From: Candidatus Anoxychlamydiales bacterium
Lineage (GTDB): Bacteria > Chlamydiota > Chlamydiia > Chlamydiales > SM23-39
Length of the DNA: 8,857 nt
NCBI GenBank assembly: GCA_011064865.1
Contig: JAAKFX010000065.1
Span: 1 to 8,857 of the forward strand
Direction: 5' to 3'
Shown: in pieces, positions 1-5,759 of the stretch
How the letters are laid out: every line of letters starts with the position of its first letter
Position numbering within the stretch: the first letter of the stretch is position 1
Made by a program: the position numbers and the translations under genes
Notes under the pieces: model-generated
Told to the model about the DNA's origin: nothing
The model's database searches: none
The model's input: only the letters and a program-made list of their open reading frames with translations

Positions 1-1
1 A

Positions 2-319
2 AAAAATAATCGCTCTTTGCATAAAAGTACTATTTTAAAAGGTGGAATAAGAAAAAGTAATATTGCAAAAAGAAATGTTTTTGGATTTGAATTATTTGAT
101 AAGATTCTATACAATAATATAGAATCATTTGTTTTTGGTAGAAGAACTAGTGGTTATTTTAAAATAGCAACACTTGATGGAGTACCCATCCATAATAGTG
201 CTAACTATAAAAAGCTAAAACTATTAGAAAAAAGTAAAACATTTTTAATTATAAAAAAAAGGAGCGGCATTTCCTCCCCATGTTTAAAAACAGGGGTTTC
301 CATGCCGGTATTTCGATGA
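2..319 (+). CDS. iscB: IscB-like RNA-guided HNH endonuclease, C-terminal part only (5' end outside the window)
   Basis: The reading frame is open from base 2 and ends at TGA 317-319, so this is the tail of a longer gene. A TTG at 17 is in frame but is probably not a start, because the residues before it (KNNRS) read naturally into LHKSTILKGGIRKSN. That segment, then GFELFDKILYN, FVFGRRTSGYFKIATLDG and HNSANYKKLKLLE, matches what I recall of the C-terminal region of RRXRR/HNH proteins (IscB family). These are transposon-encoded nickases or nucleases guided by an omega RNA and related to the ancestors of Cas9. The RuvC and HNH catalytic parts, and the omega RNA expected upstream of the gene, lie outside the window. 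The last residues are encoded by a GC-rich hairpin, and the stop overlaps an ATG at 316. No TnpA transposase is visible. The assignment rests on family memory, not a search. Confidence 0.7.
   Translation, partial: KNNRSLHKSTILKGGIRKSNIAKRNVFGFELFDKILYNNIESFVFGRRTSGYFKIATLDGVPIHNSANYKKLKLLEKSKTFLIIKKRSGISSPCLKTGVSMPVFR
264..315 (+). mobile_element. Putative right end of the IscB-bearing IS200/IS605-type element, with subterminal hairpin
   Basis: CGGCAT at 265-270 pairs with ATGCCG at 302-307. Inside a symmetric pyrimidine internal loop (271-275 / 297-301), CCCC at 276-279 pairs with GGGG at 293-296, and TGT at 281-283 with ACA at 290-292. This is a GC-rich imperfect hairpin in very AT-rich DNA. 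IS200/IS605-type elements carry such subterminal hairpins, which the TnpA transposase recognises as single strands. Similarity between the two downstream GT90 copies begins exactly at ATGAAAATATAT (316 and 1581) and is absent before it, so the element boundary probably lies between 307 and 316. The exact cleavage site is not determined. Confidence 0.5.
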
Positions 320-337
320 AAATATATATTTCTTTTT

Positions 338-1447
338 ATGATTAGTTATTTTTCTTTATCCTCAGAAATTGCTGTATGGGATTTGCAAAATGTTAAAAAA
401 GAAATGAGCTCTATTCCTATACGCTTCTATTCTAGAGAAAATATTTATAGAGTATATAATAGAAAAGTAAAACAAAAAATAGCTCCCAATGCATGTTCTT
501 TAATTGAGATAAAAAACAATGAAATTTTTATCAATGAAAAAAAAACGACATCTGAAGAAGCCTATTATAAAGCTATGTATACATGTCAATATCCTTGGGT
601 TGCAGCTAATATGTTACATATTGTTGCTTCAAAAAAGAAATTATCTGATGTTCTATTTTTGTATTGTTTTTGGGATGTGTTTAATCCGAAAGAATTAAAA
701 AAAGTTCCAATATTAATCGGTATTAAACAAAAAAAAGCAAAAAATACTATTACCTTTCAAGAAGGAGTGCCTTTTGTAGGAAATGGATTATATGAAATAC
801 ACAATGAAATTTGTTCAGTTAATAAAAAATGTCCTCCTTGGGAAAAAAAAATAAGCAAGCTTTTTTGGAGGGGAATATTATCCGATGAACTTTGGAAAAT
901 AAAAATTAAGACAGATAACAATAAAAAAAAAAATGCATCACCTAGAATTGCTATACATTATTTATCTTTAATATTTCCTAATTTATTAGATGCAGAAATA
1001 TTACCTTTCCAACCGTTTAAGAATAGAGATATGGACATGTTAAAAAAACTTAATATTCCATTTTCAAAAGATAGTAAGAGAAGAACATTACTAGAGCATG
1101 CAAATTATAAGTATCAAATATCTTTAAATGGAATTCAAACTAGCGGGTATCTTTGGAGATTATTTTCCGATTGTTGTGTTTTCAAAGTAGATTCTGAGAT
1201 TTCTTTATGGTATTTCAAAGGCTTAAAACCATATGTTCACTATATTCCTGTTAAATACGATTTATCTAATTTGATTGAGCAAATAAATTGGGCTTTATCA
1301 AATGATTCAAAAGCAAAACAAATAGCAAAAAATGGACAGGATTTTGCAAATAAATATCTAAAACCAGAAAATTTTATTGAACGAGTTGAAATGATTTTGA
1401 ATATGTATGCAAAATATCAAAATAAAGCAGACGAACTTATTAAATAA
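338..1447 (+). CDS. Family 90 (CAP10/LpsA-like) glycosyltransferase, upstream tandem copy with lost signal peptide
   Basis: The 369-residue product resembles GT90 enzymes, which transfer a sugar (xylose or glucose in characterised members) to glycans, and the bacterial LpsA-type LPS-modifying proteins. Visible family features are KLFWRGILSD near residues 175-184, ANYKYQISLNG near 255-265, SGYLWRLFSDCCVF, and LKPYVHYIPV followed by DLSNLIEQINWAL. The gene is very similar to the downstream copy from residue 3 (SYFSLSSE) to the shared end KADELIK. ATG 338 has no Shine-Dalgarno sequence. The natural start was probably ATG 316 (MKIYISF), which now hits TAG at 343-345 because of a small deletion around the T5 run at 333-337. 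If translated from 338 the protein lacks most of its signal peptide. The IscB element lies directly upstream, so its promoter is also gone. It may be expressed by read-through or be a young pseudogene. Confidence 0.78.
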   Translation: MISYFSLSSEIAVWDLQNVKKEMSSIPIRFYSRENIYRVYNRKVKQKIAPNACSLIEIKNNEIFINEKKTTSEEAYYKAMYTCQYPWVAANMLHIVASKKKLSDVLFLYCFWDVFNPKELKKVPILIGIKQKKAKNTITFQEGVPFVGNGLYEIHNEICSVNKKCPPWEKKISKLFWRGILSDELWKIKIKTDNNKKKNASPRIAIHYLSLIFPNLLDAEILPFQPFKNRDMDMLKKLNIPFSKDSKRRTLLEHANYKYQISLNGIQTSGYLWRLFSDCCVFKVDSEISLWYFKGLKPYVHYIPVKYDLSNLIEQINWALSNDSKAKQIAKNGQDFANKYLKPENFIERVEMILNMYAKYQNKADELIK

Positions 1448-1534
1448 TAGTGTAATTTATTTTTAATGATCAATCAATTATATTTTTTGGGACAGTTGCA
1501 AACTAAAAAATACTTTACCAAAAAAAAATTATAC

Positions 1535-1540
1535 TATAAT
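1535..1540 (+). promoter_or_regulatory. Candidate sigma-70-type promoter (-10 TATAAT) for the second GT90 gene
   Basis: A perfect TATAAT lies 40 bases before ATG 1581 in the 133-base spacer between the two GT90 genes. The best -35 candidate is TTTACC at 1514-1519 with a short 15-base spacing, preceded by an A-rich stretch. TATAAT can occur by chance in DNA this AT-rich, but the position fits a short leader. Nothing comparable remains in front of the first GT90 gene. Confidence 0.4.
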
Positions 1541-1580
1541 ATTTTAGCATACTAAAAAATTTAAAGTTGTAAGATTCAAA

Positions 1581-2720
1581 ATGAAAATATATTTAACACT
1601 TTTTTTTACGGTTAGTTTTTTTTCTTTATTCTCAGAAATTGCTGAATGGGATTTACAAAATCTTAAAAAAGAAATGAGTTCTATTCCCTCAAGCTCCTAT
1701 TCGAGAGAAAATATTTATCGAGCATATACTAGCAAAGTAAAACACAAAATGTCTCCCTGTTCATGTTGTTTAATTGAAATAAAAAATAATGAAATTTTTA
1801 TTAATGAAAAAAAAATGATACCTGAAGAAGCATTTCACGAAGCTTTGTATACATGTCGTTATCCTTGGGTTGCAGCTAATATGTTACATATTGTTGCTTC
1901 AGAAAAGAAATTGCCAGATGTTCTGTTTTTGTATTGTTTTTGGGATGTGAATTTTAATCCTGAAGAATTAAAGGATGTTCCAATATTAATAGGTATTATA
2001 CAAAAAAAACCAAAAAATACTATTTCATTTCAAGAAGGAGTTCCTTTTGTAGGATATCAATTGAATCATCAATACAATGAAATTTGTTCAGTTAATGAAA
2101 AATGTCCATCTTGGGAAAAAAAAATAAGTAAGCTTTTTTGGAGGGGAATATTATCCGATAAACCTTGGAAAATAAAAATTAAAACAGATGATAATAAAGA
2201 AAAAATTGCAACACCAAGAATTGCCATACATTATTTATCTTTAATATTTCCTAATTTATTAGATGCAGAAATATTACCTTTCCAACCGTTTAAAAATAGA
2301 GATATGGACATGTTAAAAAAACTTAATATTCCATTATCAGTAGATATTAAGAGAAAAACATTCCTAGATCATGCAAATTACAAGTATCAAATATCCCTAG
2401 ATGGAATTCAAAGTAGCGGGTATTTTTGGAGATTATTTTCTGATTGTTGTGTGTTCAAAGCAGATTCTGAGGTTTCTTCATGGTATTTCAAAGGCTTAAA
2501 ACCATATGTTCATTATATTCCTATTAAACACGATTTATCTAACTTGATTGAGCAAATAAATTGGGCTTTATCAAATGATTCAAAAGCAAAACAAATAGCA
2601 AAAAATGGACAGGATTTTGCAAAAAAATATCTAAAACCAGAAGATTTTATTGAACGAATTGAAATAATTTTAAATATGTATGCAGATTATCAAAATAAAG
2701 CAGACGAACTTATTAAATAA
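1581..2720 (+). CDS. Family 90 (CAP10/LpsA-like) glycosyltransferase, downstream tandem copy with signal peptide
   Basis: The 379-residue product is the intact member of the pair. The N-terminus MKIYLTLFFTVSFFSLFS is a short hydrophobic segment typical of a Sec signal peptide, with likely cleavage just before EIAEWDLQ. GT90-type features follow: KISKLFWRGILSD at 181-193, PRIAIHYLSLIFPN near 212-225, ANYKYQISLDG at 265-275, SSGYFWRLFSDCCVF near 278-292, and LKPYVHYIPI near 306-315. A C-terminal helical region (NGQDFAKKYLKPEDF) is usual in CAP10-like proteins. The start is ATG 1581, with only a weak ribosome site (GTAAG) and a TATAAT upstream. The start region contains two T8 runs (1600-1607 and 1616-1623), prone to slippage. 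Family knowledge points to LPS or glycan modification. The sugar donor cannot be told from the sequence, and action outside the cytoplasm is inferred from the signal peptide. Confidence 0.82.
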   Translation: MKIYLTLFFTVSFFSLFSEIAEWDLQNLKKEMSSIPSSSYSRENIYRAYTSKVKHKMSPCSCCLIEIKNNEIFINEKKMIPEEAFHEALYTCRYPWVAANMLHIVASEKKLPDVLFLYCFWDVNFNPEELKDVPILIGIIQKKPKNTISFQEGVPFVGYQLNHQYNEICSVNEKCPSWEKKISKLFWRGILSDKPWKIKIKTDDNKEKIATPRIAIHYLSLIFPNLLDAEILPFQPFKNRDMDMLKKLNIPLSVDIKRKTFLDHANYKYQISLDGIQSSGYFWRLFSDCCVFKADSEVSSWYFKGLKPYVHYIPIKHDLSNLIEQINWALSNDSKAKQIAKNGQDFAKKYLKPEDFIERIEIILNMYADYQNKADELIK

Positions 2721-2782
2721 AACTGAAAAAATAATTGCTTTAATTGATATTTAATTATTTTTTTAAAATTTTTTAAATATAC

Positions 2783-3201
2783 TTACCTAACTTCCAAATA
2801 TTTTTGATATAAGGAACATCCCCTTGGCAAATAATTGAATAAGATAGACCTAAAATCTTTAGACATTATAATATCCGGAAATAAAAATGTTATTGCTTTT
2901 TCTTCTTTATTTGCTTCATCGATTCCTATTTGATGAAATTCACTCATTTTTTCATGGTTGTTTACATCTTTTTAAAATTCTTGGGTTATTATTTGAACAT
3001 TTACAAGTTCAGATAATTGTTTAACTGAATCAGAATTTTTGACTGTATCAACATCTTCAACATGTGTAAAGATTTTATAAGTAACTTCGGCAAGATCCTT
3101 TATGTATTGAAAATTTTCCCTCGTTAATTGAAAAGGCAAATTAACATCAATAAATGTTTTTACATAGCCCCCCAAACAACAGTTAAAAAGTACCATTTCA
3201 T
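2783..3201 (-). pseudogene. Decayed N-terminal fragment of a polysaccharide-locus protein of the VVWG type (frameshift plus internal stop)
   Basis: ATG 3201-3199 follows a good ribosome site (AAGAGGA, 3215-3209, spacing 7) and reads MKWYFLTVVWGAM before a stop. Adding one G to the G6 tract (plus-strand C6, 3168-3173) joins it to the frame reading GGYVKTFIDVNLPFQLTREN, then IYKIFTHVEDVD-like sequence (KIFTHVEDVD) and LSELVNVQIITQEF. That frame stops at TAA 2974-2972, but the same frame continues with coding-like sequence (HEKMSEFHQIGIDEANKEEK, then ITFLFPDIIMS) to TAA 2785-2783. The pattern VVWG, LP-L, YTxxED and xxLxPDxxxS resembles the N-terminal part of a poorly characterised protein family in polysaccharide loci, usually annotated hypothetical or glycosyltransferase-like. 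The rest of such a protein is missing. It lies just downstream of the sugar O-methyltransferase gene on the same strand. Decay is clear from the two lesions; the family call is tentative. Confidence 0.5.
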
Positions 3202-3242
3202 CAATTATTCCTCTTAGATTCTTATCTTACATGCAAAATGTT

Positions 3243-4595
3243 TTAAAAAAGATTATTTTTTAAAAAATTGTTTTCCATTAAATACCTGAGTTCTTTCTCA
3301 TAAACTTCTAACATTTCATGTTTATCTGATAAAAAAGCTTTATCCCCAATTTTTTTTAAAAGTTCTATCAAATAATATGTTTCCTTAGGGATATAATTAA
3401 TTTCTGCTGAATTCAAAATACAAGATATCAAAGCTTCTTTGGAAAGATCTCTCATATTAGGATTTTTTGTCATTATATATGAAATTAAATTCCATATCAT
3501 TTCTTGATCTTGTGTTAATCTAATAATATCCATCAAATCAAGAAAAGTCTGATAATTTAAAGGGCTTTTCAGTAAAGAATCATATTGCGCTCTTAAATCA
3601 TTTGTATTTATCTTGTCTAAAGATCTTTTTGCAAATATATCAGCCCAATGACGGGTTTGATAAAAGATATTTAATGGATCCGCTTTTTTATGGAGCATTA
3701 TCCATTGATTAGATAGATTTGGAGAATAAATATTAGCACCCTCTCCAAAATAATTTATAGGCATTGCAAAATAATTTAGTGAATAAAAATATTTTGCTTG
3801 TGAATTATCCAGCCAATTCATCCAAAAACTACAATACTCTTCTGTCATTTCTTGCAGTGATCCTGTATTGATGACAAGGTCAATTGGTTGGTTATCTAAC
3901 AATGATAAAGATTCAATAGGACAAAGAATAATAGTTTTATTCGAAATTTTATCAAATTGTATATTTTCAATATCACTAATATGCAAAATATCTACATCAC
4001 TGAGAGAAGCTTTTAAAAAAACTTCTGCCAAAAAAAGCATTTCTGGAAAATCTATCATTACATAGATATTAGGATTATGAATTGGATTTTTCATCCAAAT
4101 CCTAGCAGCACCCCCATATCCTCCTCCTATTTCACAAATATTTTTTGGTTTTGTATAAGTTAAACATTGTAGAACATATCTCATATGATAATACAACATG
4201 TTACTTACATATCTTCCATTTAATAAATAAAGTGATCCTGGGTAAGAAACAGGCGTCTCTGAAATTAATGGAATATCTTTTGCAAAATGAGGAAATTCAT
4301 GAATCAAAAAATTTTCAAAGCTCAAAAGATGCGCAGGATCAGCATTTCCTCTATGCTCAAAGCCTGTGCCTAATTGGGCAGTTTTGATTACATGATCTAT
4401 AGTATGCATATTACAAATATCATCTCTTGTCTTAGATATGAAATATTGCCATCTATCAGATGCATCAGGTAATTGAATGTTTTTTTGACTCTTTGTTAAT
4501 AAATGATCTTTAGCTCTCTGAACAATAGGATCTGTATTTTGAGCATACAATGTTATGAATGATATTGATAATAACAATTTGAAAAAAAAAATCAT
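3243..4595 (-). CDS. Putative sugar O-methyltransferase with N-terminal signal peptide
   Basis: The 450-residue product has a class I SAM-binding core: CEIGGGYGG at 154-162 (motif I), an acidic post-motif in MIDFPE at 180-185, and VINTGSLQEM at 241-250. This combination matches the putative sugar O-methyltransferase family (TIGR04371-type as I recall it) found in surface polysaccharide loci, which methylates sugar hydroxyls. The region after residue 320 is helical and looks like a family-specific extension. The N-terminus MIFFFKLLLSISFITLYA followed by QNTD is a convincing signal peptide with an A-x-A-like end. This is odd for a SAM-dependent enzyme, because SAM is cytosolic. ATG 4595 has only a weak ribosome site (TAGG) and is followed at once by a T10 run on the coding strand (plus-strand A10, 4582-4591). 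A decayed gene follows downstream. The fold is sure; the substrate is unknown. Confidence 0.8.
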   Translation of the reverse strand: MIFFFKLLLSISFITLYAQNTDPIVQRAKDHLLTKSQKNIQLPDASDRWQYFISKTRDDICNMHTIDHVIKTAQLGTGFEHRGNADPAHLLSFENFLIHEFPHFAKDIPLISETPVSYPGSLYLLNGRYVSNMLYYHMRYVLQCLTYTKPKNICEIGGGYGGAARIWMKNPIHNPNIYVMIDFPEMLFLAEVFLKASLSDVDILHISDIENIQFDKISNKTIILCPIESLSLLDNQPIDLVINTGSLQEMTEEYCSFWMNWLDNSQAKYFYSLNYFAMPINYFGEGANIYSPNLSNQWIMLHKKADPLNIFYQTRHWADIFAKRSLDKINTNDLRAQYDSLLKSPLNYQTFLDLMDIIRLTQDQEMIWNLISYIMTKNPNMRDLSKEALISCILNSAEINYIPKETYYLIELLKKIGDKAFLSDKHEMLEVYEKELRYLMENNFLKNNLF

Positions 4596-4650
4596 AAAAC
4601 GCCTATATGAGTGGGTTAATTTTCATGTCGTAAAATTTTAACATATTAAA

Positions 4651-4678
4651 ACGATAAAAAGAAATAATTTATTTTCAA
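4651..4678 (-). promoter_or_regulatory. Candidate promoter for the sugar O-methyltransferase gene
   Basis: On the minus strand TTGAAA (plus 4673-4678) is followed after 16 bases by TATCGT (plus 4651-4656). This gives 5/6 and 4/6 matches to sigma-70 boxes and would put the start of transcription about 50 bases before ATG 4595. It lies in the 128-base divergent spacer shared with the RmlD-like gene. The region is so AT-rich that chance matches are likely. Confidence 0.3.
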
Positions 4679-4697
4679 TTCTTCTGAATAAACATAT

Positions 4698-4720
4698 GAT
4701 GAAAATAATTTCATTTCATC
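4698..4720. repeat. Short inverted repeat in the divergent spacer, just before the TTG of the RmlD-like gene
   Basis: GATGAAA at 4698-4704 is complementary to TTTCATC at 4714-4720. An alternative stem pairs ATGAAA (4699-4704) with TTTCAT (4709-4714) around an ATAA loop. It could be an operator or a leader hairpin, or simply the remains of a start region: ATG 4696/4699 reads MMKIISFHLIVV and then stops. Confidence 0.3.
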
Positions 4721-4723
4721 TTA

Positions 4724-5746
4724 TTGTTGTTTGAAGAGATTGTCTTCTTAAGATTTCATTTTTCTAGAAAAAAAATATTCAAAAATGATAAATTCTGTTA
4801 TCAAATTTTTTATAAAAAGGATGATTTTATTTTTATTATAATTGGCTCATCAGGATTTATTGGAAAAAACTTATATCAAGAAATAAAAAAAACAGGATTC
4901 AATGTTTCAGGAACTTTTAATAATAATCCTTCAAATACCATTGAACCAAATGATCAAATTTACTTGGATATCAAAGATAATAACTTTGATAAAATTGGTG
5001 ATCTCAAAAATATTAAATACGCAATATTGTGTCATGGCATAACAAATATTAATACTTGCAAAAGTGATAATCAACTCTCTTATTTTATAAATGTTTTCCA
5101 AACTATTAAATTGTTATCTTTTTTGAAACAATTGGGAATTACTCCGATTTATCTATCAACAAATATGGTATATGATGGAAAAACAATGTTTCCAACTGAA
5201 AAAACAAAACCAGCACCAATATTAGAATATGGAAAGCAAAAATTAATAGTAGAAAATTTCATCGAGAAAAATTTTCAAAAGTATCTTATTTGCAGATTAA
5301 CAAAGGTATTTGGAGTTGAAATAAACGATCAAACTATTTGCACTTCTTGGTTTAATAAATTAATTAATAATCAAAAAATATCTGCGACAGATAATGTAGT
5401 CATAGCTCCAATTTATGTGTTAGATCTTGTACAAATCCTACTCAGTCTAATTGATAATAATTGCTCAGGAATATTCCATATTTCAGGTCAACAATATCTT
5501 AGTGTGTATAAATTTGCTTGTTTTTTTGTCAAAACATTAAATTTTAATTTTTCACTTATACAAAAGCTGCCTATTGAACATTTCGATTTTATTGAACCCT
5601 ATCCTAAATATAACTCTCTTGATTATCAAAAATTACAAAAAACAATAAAAATTAATTTTACTTCGTATGAAGAGTGTTTTTTTAAAATTTTACAAAATTA
5701 TAAAGAAGCGAATAAATCTCAATTAAACAATTTTGCTACACTTTAA
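4724..5746 (+). CDS. RmlD-like extended short-chain reductase (dTDP-4-dehydrorhamnose reductase family), uncertain start
   Basis: The product is an extended SDR with the NAD(P)-binding motif GSSGFIG (residues 41-47 from the TTG start), a substrate-side Ser/Thr in YLSTNMVYDG (S145, T146), and the catalytic pair Tyr169/Lys173 in EYGKQK. The sequence TEKTKPAPILEYGKQKLIVE follows the RmlD pattern, in which a 4-keto sugar nucleotide is reduced with NAD(P)H. The C-terminal half has the usual substrate-domain pattern (VLDLVQILL, GIFHISGQ). Related proteins begin only a few residues before GSSGFIG, so the first 35 or so residues are suspicious. There is no in-frame ATG, and TTG 4724 has no good ribosome site. 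An ATG at 4821 would fit perfectly if one T were added to the T4 at 4825-4828 (MIFIFIIIGSSG). The gene converges on the alcohol dehydrogenase gene with 13 bp between stops. Which keto sugar it reduces cannot be told. Confidence 0.78.
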   Translation: MLFEEIVFLRFHFSRKKIFKNDKFCYQIFYKKDDFIFIIIGSSGFIGKNLYQEIKKTGFNVSGTFNNNPSNTIEPNDQIYLDIKDNNFDKIGDLKNIKYAILCHGITNINTCKSDNQLSYFINVFQTIKLLSFLKQLGITPIYLSTNMVYDGKTMFPTEKTKPAPILEYGKQKLIVENFIEKNFQKYLICRLTKVFGVEINDQTICTSWFNKLINNQKISATDNVVIAPIYVLDLVQILLSLIDNNCSGIFHISGQQYLSVYKFACFFVKTLNFNFSLIQKLPIEHFDFIEPYPKYNSLDYQKLQKTIKINFTSYEECFFKILQNYKEANKSQLNNFATL

Positions 5747-5759
5747 AGTTTATAGATTT

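Larger units (their letters stand above)
316..2720 (+). repeat. Tandem direct duplication of the GT90 gene (316-1447 and 1581-2720)
   Basis: The two copies align from ATGAAAATATAT to the shared ending KADELIK-stop. Copy one carries a 5-base deletion near the start and a 3-base deletion near 681 (WDVFNP against WDVNFNP). Divergence is uneven: blocks such as 952-1059 and about 1282-1346 are nearly identical at DNA level, silent sites included, whereas the first 200 bases differ at many positions. The downstream flanks after the stops do not match, so the repeat unit is essentially the gene itself. Confidence 0.85.

Noticed and set aside
1448..1500. Imperfect inverted repeat TAATGATCAATCAATTA followed by T6 after the first GT90 gene
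   Set aside because: The stem is short, mismatched and AT-only; not convincing as a terminator.
2721..2782. Possible bidirectional terminator between GT90 copy two and the decayed gene
   Set aside because: Only A/T inverted repeats and T-runs are present, with no stable stem; cannot be told from background in such AT-rich DNA.
3868..4065. Plus-strand open frame of 65 codons
   Set aside because: It lies antisense within the sugar O-methyltransferase gene, has no ribosome site and resembles no protein; a shadow frame.
4145..4387. Plus-strand open frame of 80 codons
   Set aside because: It is antisense to the SAM-binding half of the sugar O-methyltransferase, whose motifs are clear; not a gene.
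4785..4841. Small open frame MINSVIKFFIKRMILFLL
   Set aside because: It has no ribosome site and overlaps the start of the reductase gene; its hydrophobic nature follows from T-rich DNA. It is better explained as the out-of-frame start region of the reductase.
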